From an uncultured Pelagibacteraceae bacterium (GTDB lineage Bacteria; Pseudomonadota; Alphaproteobacteria; Pelagibacterales; Pelagibacteraceae), in the NCBI GenBank assembly GCA_902543575.1, contig CACBYV010000005.1, forward strand, positions 1 to 64,000: a stretch of DNA of 64,000 nt, given 5' to 3'. Position 1 is the first letter of the stretch. Each line of letters opens with the position of its first letter. The notes below the pieces were generated by a model. The model saw only the letters and a program-made list of their open reading frames with translations, searched no databases and was not told the DNA's origin. This document shows positions 18,403 through 27,988 of this stretch, in pieces. Made by a program: the position numbers and the translations under genes.

Positions 18403-20739
18403 ATGCAAAAGTTTTTAAAAAGATTGATAATATTTGGATTATTGTCGTTTCTTCTAATTTTATCATTAATTGTATCCATTCTTTGGATATATTCCAATAA
18501 ACTGCCAGATTATAAATATCTTAAAAATTATAAACCTCCAGTATCAAGCAAGTTGTATTCAGGAAACGGTGTATTAGTTAGTGATTTTTCATCTGAAAAA
18601 AGAATTTTTGTTCCTTATTCAGCTATTTCTCAAACTGTTATCAATGCTTTCTTGTCTGCAGAGGATAAAAACTTTTTTGAACATCCCGGGGTAGATGCAA
18701 AAGGAGTTGTAAGAGCAATCAAAAATAACATATTTAATATGCTATACTCAAAAAGATTAGAAGGCGCTTCAACTATTACGCAACAAGTGGCAAAAAACTT
18801 TCTTTTAACTAATGAGGTAAGCATTGATAGAAAAATAAAGGAAGCAATATTAGCTTTTAGAATTGAGCGAGTTCTCTCAAAAAAAAGAATTTTAGAGCTT
18901 TATTTAAATCAAATATATCTTGGAGAGGGTAGTTATGGGATAGCTTCAGCTAGTTTAAGATATTTTAATAAACCAATAAGTGAACTCAATTATGGTGAGG
19001 CTGCACTTCTAGCCGCTCTCCCAAAAGCCCCAAGTAAATATAATCCATATAAAAATAAGGAGTTAGCAAAATTTAGAAGAAATTTAGTAATAAGTAATCT
19101 GCTAGATAATGGATTTATTGATCGTAAATTATACTCTAAATTGATTAATTCAAAAATTAAATTACAAAAAAGAAAAAGAATATATTTAGAGGATTCTAGA
19201 TATTACGTAGAAGATGTTAGAAAAAATGTTATCGATAAATACGGATATGATAAAGTATATAAGCAAGGATTTAATATAAAGACACCACTGGATTTAGAAT
19301 TACAAAAAATAGCAACTCAATCATTGAGGAAAGGTTTACAAGAATTTGATAAAAGGAAAGGATGGAGAGGACCTCTATCCAATATAAAAGAACACAAAAA
19401 TTGGAAAAAAGATCTCAAAGATCTAAATTTAGAAAAATCATTAGGGTGGGAATTAGCTGTTGTTACTAGAGTTGATAAATTCGAAACAGTCATCAAAACT
19501 CAAAATGAATTTAATGGAACAATTAATTATAATGATATTGATTGGACAAGAAAGGAATTCAAAAAACTATTTAAAATTGGTGATATAATTTATGTCAAAA
19601 AATTACCTGATGGAAACTATAGTTTAAAACAACTTCCAAGAGCTAATGGAGGCATTGTTGTGATGGATCCATACAGTGGACGAGTTTTAGCACTGTCAGG
19701 TGGATTTAGTTTTAAAAAAAGTGAATTTAATAGAGCATCTCAAGCAAAACGTCAGCCTGGATCTGCATTTAAACCTTTCATATATGCTTTAGCATTAGAA
19801 AATAATTTTTCACCGACAACATTAGTATTAGACGCACCTATAGTATTAGATCAAGGAAATGATTTAAAAATGTGGAAACCAGAAAATTATGGTAAAAAAT
19901 TCTATGGACCCTCGACTTTAAGAACAGGAATTGAGAAATCAAGAAACCTAATGACTGTACGAATAGCTCAAGAATTAGGTATAGATAAAATTATAAATTT
20001 TTCAAAAAAATTAAATATTTATGAAAATCCAGATGAACTTATGTCGGTATCTTTGGGTTCAGCTGAAACAACTCTATTAAAAATCACAAGTGCTTATTGC
20101 TCTTTTTTAAATGGTGGAAAATTAGTTAATCCAATATTAATTGATAGAATTCAAGACAGTGAGGGAAAAACGATTTTCAACAATGAAAAAAGATATTGTG
20201 AAAATTGTGATTTAATTTCTTATGAAGGAACAAGTAACCCAATCATCAACAACAAATATCAACAGATTTTTTCGCCACAAACAGCCTACCAGATTACATC
20301 TATGTTAAAAGGTGTTATAGAACGTGGGACCGGGAAAGGTTTGAAAGATTTAAAACTAGAGTTAGCCGGTAAGACAGGAACAACAAATAAAAATACAGAT
20401 ACTTGGTTTATAGGATTTACTTCAAATTTAGTTGTTGGTGTTTATATAGGTTATGACAATCCAAGTAGCTTAGGTAAATTTGAAACAGGTTCAAAAACTG
20501 CAATGCCAGTTTTTAAAGAGTTTATAAAAAAAACAGCAAATACTTTTAACGCAAGACCTTTTAAAGTTGCAGATAACATTAACATGATGGTGATAGATGC
20601 AAAAACTGGAGAAAAAGCGAATCTTAAAACTAAGTTAGCCATAATTGAGTCATTTAAAAAAAATGATAATAAACTAGATAATATATCTAACAATTTTGAT
20701 AGTAGATTAAATAAGACAAATATATTAAAATTTTATTAA
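18403..20739 (+). CDS. mrcA: Class A penicillin-binding protein 1A
   Basis: 778-residue bifunctional peptidoglycan synthase. The N-terminal membrane anchor is at about residues 8-31. The GT51 glycosyltransferase has the catalytic Glu in SAEDKNFFEHPG (near residue 87) and EGASTITQQVAKNF. The transpeptidase has SxxK in RQPGSAFKPF (near residue 452), an SxN-type motif in EKSRNLMTV and KTG in LAGKTGTTNKNTDTWF (near residue 650). The stop overlaps the prfB start by one base (TAATG), so the two may be co-translated. Confidence 0.95.
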   Translation: MQKFLKRLIIFGLLSFLLILSLIVSILWIYSNKLPDYKYLKNYKPPVSSKLYSGNGVLVSDFSSEKRIFVPYSAISQTVINAFLSAEDKNFFEHPGVDAKGVVRAIKNNIFNMLYSKRLEGASTITQQVAKNFLLTNEVSIDRKIKEAILAFRIERVLSKKRILELYLNQIYLGEGSYGIASASLRYFNKPISELNYGEAALLAALPKAPSKYNPYKNKELAKFRRNLVISNLLDNGFIDRKLYSKLINSKIKLQKRKRIYLEDSRYYVEDVRKNVIDKYGYDKVYKQGFNIKTPLDLELQKIATQSLRKGLQEFDKRKGWRGPLSNIKEHKNWKKDLKDLNLEKSLGWELAVVTRVDKFETVIKTQNEFNGTINYNDIDWTRKEFKKLFKIGDIIYVKKLPDGNYSLKQLPRANGGIVVMDPYSGRVLALSGGFSFKKSEFNRASQAKRQPGSAFKPFIYALALENNFSPTTLVLDAPIVLDQGNDLKMWKPENYGKKFYGPSTLRTGIEKSRNLMTVRIAQELGIDKIINFSKKLNIYENPDELMSVSLGSAETTLLKITSAYCSFLNGGKLVNPILIDRIQDSEGKTIFNNEKRYCENCDLISYEGTSNPIINNKYQQIFSPQTAYQITSMLKGVIERGTGKGLKDLKLELAGKTGTTNKNTDTWFIGFTSNLVVGVYIGYDNPSSLGKFETGSKTAMPVFKEFIKKTANTFNARPFKVADNINMMVIDAKTGEKANLKTKLAIIESFKKNDNKLDNISNNFDSRLNKTNILKFY

Positions 20740-21837
20740 TGGATCAGGAAGTATTAAATATTAAATCAGAAATAGAAAAAATAAATCAAAGAATAAAGGA
20801 GTTTCTTTGAAAAAACTAAGACTTCAGAAAAAATAACTAATTTATCAAATTTAATAGAAAAACCAGATTTTTGGCATGATAAAAAAAATGCTGAAAAAGT
20901 TTTACGTGAAAAAACTAATTTAGAAAAATTATTAAATAATTTTGAAGTAACATCAAATGAAAGTAAAGATTTATTTGATATTTATGATTTAGCAATTGAG
21001 GAACATAACAGTGAAATGATTAAAGAGATAAGCTCAAATATAAAAATACTCTTTAATAAAATTAAACAAATTGAAATAAGATGTTTTCTATCAAATGATA
21101 ATGATACATTTGATAGTTATTTAGAATTTCACGCAGGTGCTGGTGGAACTGAAAGTCAAGACTGGGCTGATATGTTAAGAAGAATGTATATGAAATGGGC
21201 AACTAAAAAAAATTTCAAAATCGAAATTATCAGCGAACATAAAGGCGATGAAGCAGGCATCAAATCTTCGATAATTAAAGTAAGTGGAGATTACATAAAC
21301 GGATTATTAAAAAATGAATCAGGAATACATAGACTTGTTAGAATTTCTCCCTTTGATTCTGGTGCTAGAAGACATACAAGTTTTGCCAGTGTTTGGGTCT
21401 ACCCAGTTATATCTGAAAATATTGATGTTGAAATTTTTGAAAAAGATTTAAGAATAGATACATACAGATCTAGTGGCGCAGGAGGTCAACATGTCAACAC
21501 AACAGATAGTGCAGTAAGAATTACACATCTGCCAACAAAAATTGTGGTACAATGTCAAAATGAAAGATCACAGCACAAAAATAAAGAAACTTGCATGAAT
21601 ATGTTAAGAGCAAGACTTTACGATTATGAGTTAAAAAAAAAAGAAAAAGAAAATGAAAATCTTGAAAATTCAAAGTCAGATATTGGATGGGGTCATCAAA
21701 TCAGATCATATGTATTACATCCTTATAAAATGGTAAAGGATAATAGAACTAATTTTGAAAGTTCTAGTCCTGAAAAAGTATTAGACGGCGAAATAGATAA
21801 TTTTTTAGAGAGTTCTTTATATAAATTAAATGCGTAA
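20739..21837 (+). CDS. prfB: Peptide chain release factor 2, programmed +1 frameshift
   Basis: RF2 recognises UGA and UAA stops. The gene is read in two frames: 23 codons from ATG 20739 to CTT 20805-20807, an in-frame TGA at 20808, then +1 from GAA 20809 to the stop at 21837, giving about 365 residues. The second part continues as expected for RF2 (DFWHDKKNAEKVLREK), with the SPF stop-recognition segment RISPFDSGARR and the catalytic GGQ in SSGAGGQHVNTTDS. The start overlaps the mrcA stop. This is a regulated frameshift, not a broken gene. The last 8 bases overlap the next gene. Confidence 0.95.
20797..20810 (+). promoter_or_regulatory. prfB programmed frameshift signal
   Basis: AGGAG (20797-20801), three bases, then CTT TGA. 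This is the same spacing as the classic RF2 autoregulatory site, in which an internal Shine-Dalgarno three bases before the slippery CUU promotes a +1 slip when UGA is decoded slowly. The base after TGA is A, not the usual C. Low RF2 should raise frameshifting and so RF2 synthesis. Confidence 0.93.
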
Positions 21838-24409
21838 AATAATTTCTATAATTGTAATATCAATAACAACCATCTTAGTTGCAATTTTAATATTTCTATC
21901 AACAGCAGGAATTAAAACGGATAATTTTAATAGTTTAATAAATGAAAAAGTTAACGAGATTGATCCGAAGATAAAATTAAAATTAAATCAAGTAAATTTT
22001 AAATTAAATCCATCTAATTTTGAATTCGAGATTTTTACTTTGGACCCACAAATATTAATTAATAAAAAAAAAGTTGACTTAGAAATTATAAAGTCTGATT
22101 TAAATATTTTAGACTATTTTAATAATAAAAATCCAATTTCTGAAATTTCTATAATTTCCAAAGAAAGCAATATTGATCAATTTACTAATTTTATCAATGA
22201 GTATGACTTTAATTTAGCTAGGAACTTAATTTTCAAACAAATTAAAAAAGGAAAAGTAAAAATAACTACCAATATAAATTTTAGTGAAAAAAATCCTAAA
22301 AATATTAAATATATTATAAATGGATACGTAAAAGATGCAGAAATAAAATTACTCAACCAATCAAAAATTGAAAATATTAAATTTAATTTTTTTGTAGATC
22401 AGGATTTTATAAACATAAATAAAATAGAATTAGTATTTGATAAAATCTTTGTTTCTTCAGAAAAAATAAATATAAAAAAAATTAATAATTATTTTGATAT
22501 TTCTGGAAATTTTAAAACAAACAAGACTAAAATAAATTTAAAAAATTATACAAAATTAATTGATAATAATTTAGAATTAATTGATGATAGACCTATAAAT
22601 CTAAGCTCAGAGAATGAATTATCATTTAAAATTAATAAAAAACTTAATATTAAAGATTTCAGTATTATATCAAAATTAAATTTTGATGAGTTATTCACTA
22701 AATCAAAATATCAAGATTTGATATATTTTAAAAACGGGAATATTTTAATTAATTATATTAAAGAAGAATTAAAAATAGTTTTAAATAGCAAGTTTTTATT
22801 TCAAAATAATAACTACAATAATAATAAAACAAAAAATTTAATTAATATAATTTATAAAAAAAAACAAAACAAAAATGCTTCAGTCGATATAGATCTAAGT
22901 AATACAAAAAGCGTAATTAACACTAAAGAATTCAAAAAATTTGTCAAATTTAAAAACTTTAGTCTTCAAGACCAAGATATCACATTTGCATCAGAAAATT
23001 TCATAAATTTCAAATTAAATAAAAAAAATGAAATACAAAATTTTAATATTAAATCTAAATTAAAATCCGAAATTATTTTAGTTGACTATAAATCACAAAG
23101 AATAAAGAAATATTTTAGTGATTTCAAAGATCAAATAAAATTTAGTAATAGTCATTTAAACTTAGATTATAAAAATAAAAAATTTAAACTTAACTTAAAA
23201 AGCAAATATTCTATTAATAATATAAATGAAAATATTTCATTAAATGTCGAAACAAAAGATAATAAGTACTTTTTTGATTTAGATTTAGACCTAGATAGTG
23301 CAGAAATAAATATTGAAGAATTAGATTATCGAAAAAAAGCAGATATAAAATCTAATTTGAATATGAATGGAATTTACAAAGATAATAATGAAATAATTTT
23401 CAAAAAAATAGATTTTAATGAAGAAGAAAAAAGTATAAATGTTGAAAATCTTGAAATTGGAAAAAACGATAAAATTAAAAGTTTAGATTTATTTAAAATC
23501 GATATAGTCAACAAAAACAGAAAAGTAAATAAGTTAGAATTTAAGAAGGTTAACAACAATTATTACTTAACTGGCAGTCAATTTGACGGATCTAAAAATA
23601 TAAAAAATTTATTAGATAATTCCTCTAAATCAATATTTTCAAATTTTAAAAATTTGAATACTTATATTTATTTAGATATTGGAAAATATTTTGTTGATAA
23701 CTTTTCTTATTTATCAAATGTTAAAGGAGATATACAATTAAAGAATAACAAAGTTTTTAGTTCAAATATAAATGCAAAATTAAATAATAGAAAATTTGCT
23801 TTAAGCATTTTTACTAATGATAAAAGACAAAAAATTACTAATTTAGAAATTGAAGAACCAGAACCTTTCATTAAAAATTTCAAATTTATAAAGGGTTTTA
23901 AAGAAGGTAAATTAATATATGAGGCGCTTAGTTATGAGGGTAAAACAAAATCAAATTTAAAAATTATCGATTTTAAAGTACAAGAAGTACCTGTTCTTGC
24001 AAAGCTTCTTATATTGGCATCACTGCAAGGGATAGCTGATCTTCTAACTGGCGAAGGTATAAGATTTACTGATTTTGAGATGGATTATGAAACTTTAGGA
24101 AATAACACTAAAATAAAAGAGATGTATGCGATAGGCCCAGCAATTTCGGTTATGATGGAAGGTTATATTGTAAAAGATGAATTAACTAGCTTGAGAGGAA
24201 CACTTGTACCAGCAACAACTATTAATAAAACAATTTCAAAAATACCAATGTTAGGCGATATATTGGTTGGAAAAAAAATTGGTGAAGGAGTATTTGGTGT
24301 AAGTTTTAAAATTAAAGGACCACCTAAAAAACTTAAATCTACTGTTAATCCAATAAAAACTTTAACTCCAAGATTTATAACTAGAACTTTGGAAAAAATT
24401 TCAAATTAA
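21830..24409 (+). CDS. AsmA-like / YhdP-type inner-membrane protein
   Basis: 859-residue protein with one N-terminal membrane helix (about residues 4-28) and a very long Asn/Lys/Ile-rich periplasmic region of repeating short beta strands. The C terminus is the best conserved part: LADLLTGEGIRFTDFEMDYE, then RGTLVPATTINKTISKIPML and GEGVFGVSFKIKGPPKKL, as in alphaproteobacterial AsmA-like proteins with DUF3971. Such proteins are thought to bridge the periplasm in lipid transport to the outer membrane. It overlaps prfB by 8 bases, and its stop shares a TTAA with convergent tyrS. Confidence 0.8.
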   Translation: MRKIISIIVISITTILVAILIFLSTAGIKTDNFNSLINEKVNEIDPKIKLKLNQVNFKLNPSNFEFEIFTLDPQILINKKKVDLEIIKSDLNILDYFNNKNPISEISIISKESNIDQFTNFINEYDFNLARNLIFKQIKKGKVKITTNINFSEKNPKNIKYIINGYVKDAEIKLLNQSKIENIKFNFFVDQDFININKIELVFDKIFVSSEKINIKKINNYFDISGNFKTNKTKINLKNYTKLIDNNLELIDDRPINLSSENELSFKINKKLNIKDFSIISKLNFDELFTKSKYQDLIYFKNGNILINYIKEELKIVLNSKFLFQNNNYNNNKTKNLINIIYKKKQNKNASVDIDLSNTKSVINTKEFKKFVKFKNFSLQDQDITFASENFINFKLNKKNEIQNFNIKSKLKSEIILVDYKSQRIKKYFSDFKDQIKFSNSHLNLDYKNKKFKLNLKSKYSINNINENISLNVETKDNKYFFDLDLDLDSAEINIEELDYRKKADIKSNLNMNGIYKDNNEIIFKKIDFNEEEKSINVENLEIGKNDKIKSLDLFKIDIVNKNRKVNKLEFKKVNNNYYLTGSQFDGSKNIKNLLDNSSKSIFSNFKNLNTYIYLDIGKYFVDNFSYLSNVKGDIQLKNNKVFSSNINAKLNNRKFALSIFTNDKRQKITNLEIEEPEPFIKNFKFIKGFKEGKLIYEALSYEGKTKSNLKIIDFKVQEVPVLAKLLILASLQGIADLLTGEGIRFTDFEMDYETLGNNTKIKEMYAIGPAISVMMEGYIVKDELTSLRGTLVPATTINKTISKIPMLGDILVGKKIGEGVFGVSFKIKGPPKKLKSTVNPIKTLTPRFITRTLEKISN

Positions 24410-25629
24410 ATTACTATTTTGTAGTGTTTTTTCTTGCCAATTGAGAGCTTAATAAATTTATTTTTTTTTATAAGTTCATTCGAAATTATGAATTTATCAT
24501 CTGAAATAATTTCATTATTGATTTTAATACCATTAGATTTTATTAATCTTCTTATTTCGCTTTTAGATAAGTTTTTATCAATAATAGAGACTAAATTAAC
24601 TACATCATTACCAATATTAGAGATATCTATTTTTGTATTTGGCAAATTTTCTCCAGATGAGTTCTCAGAAAAAGAATTTTTAGCTATTTCTTCAGCTTTA
24701 GCAGCCTCATTAGCACCATGAAGAATAGAGGTAGCCTCGTTGGCTAAAATAATTTTTTGTTCATTAATATCATTATTACTTATTTCCTCTATTTCGCTTA
24801 AATTTAAATCTGTAAACATCTTAAGAAATTTCAATACATCTTTATCATCAACATTTCTCCAAAATTGCCAATAATCAAAGACAGAAAATAATTTTTTATC
24901 TAACCAAATAGCACCACTTTCAGTTTTACCCATCTTAGCACCTGAAGCTAAAGTTATAAGTTCTGTTGTTAAACCATAGACTTCGTTAGATGAATATCTT
25001 TTAATAAGTTCAACTCCGTTTACAATATTACCCCACTGATCTGATCCTCCAATTTGAAGCAAACAATTCTCTGTCTTATTTAATTCTAGAAAATCATACG
25101 CTTGCAAAATCATATAATTAAATTCCATATAACTTAATGATTGCTCTCTCTCTAATCTTAACCTTACACTATCAAAACTTAACATTTTATTTATAGTAAA
25201 ATGTTTTCCTATGTCTCTTAGAAAAGATATATAGTTTAAATTTTTTAGCCAACTGTAGTTGTTAACAAAAACTGGAGCAACTTTTTCATCTTTTGTCTCT
25301 AAAAATTTTTTTAGTATGTTCTCTATACTTTTTATATTTTTTTCTATTTCATTTTCTTCTAAAATTTTTCTTGTTTTATCTTTACCAGATGGATCTCCTA
25401 TTCTAGTAGTTCCTCCACCAAGCAAAACAATTGGTTTATGTCCATGTTTTTGCATTAATCTTAAGCACATGATTTGAAGCAAGCTACCAACGTGTAAACT
25501 TTGAGCAGTGCAATCAAAGCCTATATATCCTTTTATACTCTCTTCGTTCAGCTTCTTTGAAAGAGCTTTTTCGTCCGTGCATTGATAAAAATATCCCCTG
25601 TCTTTAAATTCTTTTAAAAATTCATTCAT
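24406..25629 (-). CDS. tyrS: Tyrosyl-tRNA synthetase
   Basis: 407-residue class I synthetase. The HIGH-like motif is in GFDCTAQSLHVGSLLQIM (near residue 40) and the KMSKS-like motif is KMGKTESG (near residue 233). The tyrosine/tRNA-binding segment EFNYMILQAYDFLEL is between them. A C-terminal S4 RNA-binding domain covers about residues 340-405. Length is normal for the bacterial TyrS group. It is divergent from anmK with a 47-base spacer that must hold both promoters. Confidence 0.95.
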   Translation of the reverse strand: MNEFLKEFKDRGYFYQCTDEKALSKKLNEESIKGYIGFDCTAQSLHVGSLLQIMCLRLMQKHGHKPIVLLGGGTTRIGDPSGKDKTRKILEENEIEKNIKSIENILKKFLETKDEKVAPVFVNNYSWLKNLNYISFLRDIGKHFTINKMLSFDSVRLRLEREQSLSYMEFNYMILQAYDFLELNKTENCLLQIGGSDQWGNIVNGVELIKRYSSNEVYGLTTELITLASGAKMGKTESGAIWLDKKLFSVFDYWQFWRNVDDKDVLKFLKMFTDLNLSEIEEISNNDINEQKIILANEATSILHGANEAAKAEEIAKNSFSENSSGENLPNTKIDISNIGNDVVNLVSIIDKNLSKSEIRRLIKSNGIKINNEIISDDKFIISNELIKKNKFIKLSIGKKKHYKIVI

Positions 25630-25676
25630 AAATGGTACTTTTAATATACATATTTAAATAAAAATAATAATCAATA

Positions 25677-26774
25677 ATGGAAAATTCTTTTATAGCACTG
25701 GGTTTAATGAGTGGTACATCTCTTGATGGCATTGATGCAAGTATTATCAAATCAGATGGTGAAAATAATTTAGACATAATAGATAATAAGTACTTCAATT
25801 ATCCTGAAGAATTTAGAAAAAGACTTTCTTCTTTTATTTTAAATATAAATAATAAGGCAGATATAGAGGAAAATATGAGCACTTATAAATCTTTAGAAAG
25901 AGATCTAACTCTTTATCATTCAAAAATATCAAAGAAAATTATTAACGAAAATAATTTAAATATTCAATTAATCGGCTTTCATGGACAAACGATAATTCAT
26001 AAACCTAAAGAAGGATATTCAGTACAAATGGGAGATGCAAATTTACTTTCTCAAGAATTAAAAGAAAAAGTAATTTATAACTTTAGAGCAAATGATATTA
26101 AAAATAATGGAGAAGGTGCTCCGTTAACTCCCGTTTATCATAAACTTTTAATAAATAAATTTAAGTTAAATAAGCCTACATTAATTTTAAATATAGGAGG
26201 CATATCAAATTATACCTATTGTTTTAATGATACTTTAGCTGCAAAAGATATTGGTCCCGGAAATGTTTTAATGGATGAATACTTAAAAAAAACAAAAGGG
26301 ATAGATTATGATAAAAATGGAGATATAGCGTCATCTGGAAATATAAATAAAGATATAATTAATCAATTTTATGAACATGAGCTTTATAATGTACAGCAAA
26401 AGCATTCTTTTGATAGAAATGAATTCGATTTTAGTTTTGTTAAAGGTTTAGAATTTGAAGATGCTGTAGCTACATTAACATATTTTACAGCATTAATAAT
26501 TTCACAAAATATAAAAAAAAATTTTGATAATGAAATAGAAATTATTTTATGTGGTGGAGGTAGGAGAAATTTAGCATTAGTAAATCATATAAAGAAATTA
26601 TTGAAATATAAAATTAAATTAATCGATGAATTTAGTGTAGATGGTGATTTTATAGAGTCCCAAGCATTTGCATATTTATCGATTAGATCATATCTTAATA
26701 AAATAATTAGTTATCCTACTACGACTAATGTTTTAAATCCTGTTACAGGGGGTGAAATTAAAATAAATTTTTAA
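25677..26774 (+). CDS. anmK: Anhydro-N-acetylmuramic acid kinase
   Basis: 365-residue sugar kinase of the peptidoglycan-recycling pathway that opens and phosphorylates 1,6-anhydroMurNAc. The family start GLMSGTSLDGIDASIIKSDG is at residues 8-27; also seen are LIGFHGQTIIHKP, LNIGGISNYTY and the acceptor-site segment AKDIGPGNVLMDEYL, plus IILCGGGRRNLALV near the C terminus. Its stop shares a TTAA with the convergent hydrolase gene. In many alphaproteobacteria anmK is divergent from tyrS, as here. Confidence 0.95.
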   Translation: MENSFIALGLMSGTSLDGIDASIIKSDGENNLDIIDNKYFNYPEEFRKRLSSFILNINNKADIEENMSTYKSLERDLTLYHSKISKKIINENNLNIQLIGFHGQTIIHKPKEGYSVQMGDANLLSQELKEKVIYNFRANDIKNNGEGAPLTPVYHKLLINKFKLNKPTLILNIGGISNYTYCFNDTLAAKDIGPGNVLMDEYLKKTKGIDYDKNGDIASSGNINKDIINQFYEHELYNVQQKHSFDRNEFDFSFVKGLEFEDAVATLTYFTALIISQNIKKNFDNEIEIILCGGGRRNLALVNHIKKLLKYKIKLIDEFSVDGDFIESQAFAYLSIRSYLNKIISYPTTTNVLNPVTGGEIKINF

Positions 26775-27436
26775 TATAAGGCTGTTTCTTTTTTTATATA
26801 TTTATTTAAAGATTTTACCAAGGAAGCATCAGCTTTTGAAAAAAAATGATTTGCTTCTGAAATAATATCAAACTCTACTTTAATCCCTTTTTGAGCACTT
26901 AATCTTTTATTTAATTCATTTATATCATCAAAAGGAACTAACTCATCTTTCTTACCATGTATTATTAAACCAGAGGTAGGACAGGGCGATAAAAATGAAA
27001 AATCGTATACATTTGGTTGAGGTGATACAGCAATAAATCTATTTATTTCAGGTCTTCTCATTAACAATTGCATTGCTATTAGAGAACCAAAAGAAAATCC
27101 TGAAATCCAACACTGCGAGTTATCAAAATTTTCTCTCTCGAGCCAATCTAAAGCTGCAGCTGCATCCGCAAGTTCGCCCTGGCCATTATCGAATTCACCA
27201 TCACTTTTTCCAACACCTCTGAAATTTACCCTACAAACTGAAAAATTATTATCTACAAAAGTTTGAAAAGTATCGACAACAACTTTGTTATTCATTGTTC
27301 CTCCATATTGAGGGTGTGGGTGGAGCACTAAAGCAATAGGAGAAGTATTTTTTTTACTTTTAAAATACTTTGCTTCTAATCTACCAGCTGGACCTGGTAT
27401 AAAGATTTCTGAAATTTTTGTATCTGTAGATGGCAT
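26771..27436 (-). CDS. Alpha/beta hydrolase
   Basis: 221-residue small alpha/beta hydrolase. The N-terminal LVLHPHPQYGGTMNNKVV is the HPHP..GG segment of a family often found next to iron-sulfur assembly genes. The nucleophile elbow is GFSFGS (near residue 107). The acid is probably the Asp of HGKKDELVP and the catalytic His that of EANHFF. No signal peptide, so cytosolic. Substrate unknown. Divergent from the Rrf2/suf operon. Confidence 0.85.
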   Translation of the reverse strand: MPSTDTKISEIFIPGPAGRLEAKYFKSKKNTSPIALVLHPHPQYGGTMNNKVVVDTFQTFVDNNFSVCRVNFRGVGKSDGEFDNGQGELADAAAALDWLERENFDNSQCWISGFSFGSLIAMQLLMRRPEINRFIAVSPQPNVYDFSFLSPCPTSGLIIHGKKDELVPFDDINELNKRLSAQKGIKVEFDIISEANHFFSKADASLVKSLNKYIKKETALY

Positions 27437-27487
27437 TGATTATCAGTCTCAAAAAAAAATTACATTTTTCTATCAAAATTAAGCGAC

Positions 27488-27503
27488 AAAATGCAAGCAT
27501 TTT
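27488..27503. repeat. Short inverted repeat AAAATGC-AA-GCATTTT
   Basis: A perfect 7-bp dyad with a 2-base centre between the hydrolase start and the suf promoter. It lies on the hydrolase side, about 52 bases upstream of that gene's ATG, where its promoter should be. It could be a second operator; too short a loop for an efficient RNA hairpin. No regulator is recognised. Confidence 0.3.
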
Positions 27504-27517
27504 AAATATTCTGAATC

Positions 27518-27545
27518 TTGACTAAATTAGTCAGGTATATATAAA
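27518..27545 (+). promoter_or_regulatory. suf operon promoter with TGA-N9-TCA iron-responsive operator
   Basis: A -35 TTGACT (27518-27523) and -10 TATAAA (27540-27545) are separated by 16 bases. A perfect 15-bp palindrome TGACTAAATTAGTCA (27519-27533) overlaps the -35 box. It fits the TGA-N9-TCA iron-responsive operator bound by the Rrf2-family regulator RirA in alphaproteobacteria. Binding there would block RNA polymerase. The first gene downstream encodes an Rrf2 protein, so autoregulation is likely. Confidence 0.65.
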
Positions 27546-27565
27546 GCCCGTGAATTGCGAAAAAT

Positions 27566-27988
27566 ATGAAACTATCAACCAAAAGCAGATACGCTGTGAT
27601 GGCACTAGCCGATATAGCGAGATTTAAAAGTAATGAGCCAATATCACTGAGAGATATATCTATCCGACAAGGAATATCCTTAGTCTACCTTGAGCAATTA
27701 TTTTTCAAATTAAAAAAAAATGAAATTGTAAAAAGTATCAGAGGAAAAAAAGGTGGATACACTTTAAATAAAACTCCCAATGATATTAAAATTTCAGACA
27801 TTCTTTATGCCGTGGAAGAAAAAGTTAAAACAATAGGTTGTCAAAAGCATTCAAAAAAAGGATGCAATGGAAAATCTGCTAAATGCATAACTCATAATTT
27901 ATGGGATGAGCTAGAGGCACACATAAACTTATTCTTCGAAGAAAAAAATCTTGGCGACCTAATATACAAAACAGAAAATAGATTGTAA
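27566..27988 (+). CDS. Rrf2-family iron-sulfur regulator (IscR/RirA type)
   Basis: 140 residues. The N-terminal winged helix ([20 protein letters not shown], then [20 protein letters not shown]) is typical Rrf2. Three cysteines at 92, 100 and 107 (spacing C-x7-C-x6-C) are placed to bind an Fe-S cluster, as in IscR and RirA; IscR has C-x5-C-x5-C and RirA a longer first gap, so this is closer to RirA. It is first in the suf operon and its TAA overlaps the sufB ATG by one base. It probably senses Fe-S status and represses the operon through the palindrome upstream. Confidence 0.9.
   Translation: MKLSTKSRYAVMALADIARFKSNEPISLRDISIRQGISLVYLEQLFFKLKKNEIVKSIRGKKGGYTLNKTPNDIKISDILYAVEEKVKTIGCQKHSKKGCNGKSAKCITHNLWDELEAHINLFFEEKNLGDLIYKTENRL

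Noticed and set aside
20739..20810. prfB as a pseudogene because of the in-frame TGA
   Set aside because: The AGGAG-3 nt-CTT-TGA arrangement is the known programmed frameshift of RF2.
21016..21837. prfB starting at the ATG 21016
   Set aside because: It would lack the RF2 N-terminal domain; the upstream frame joined by the classic frameshift site supplies it.
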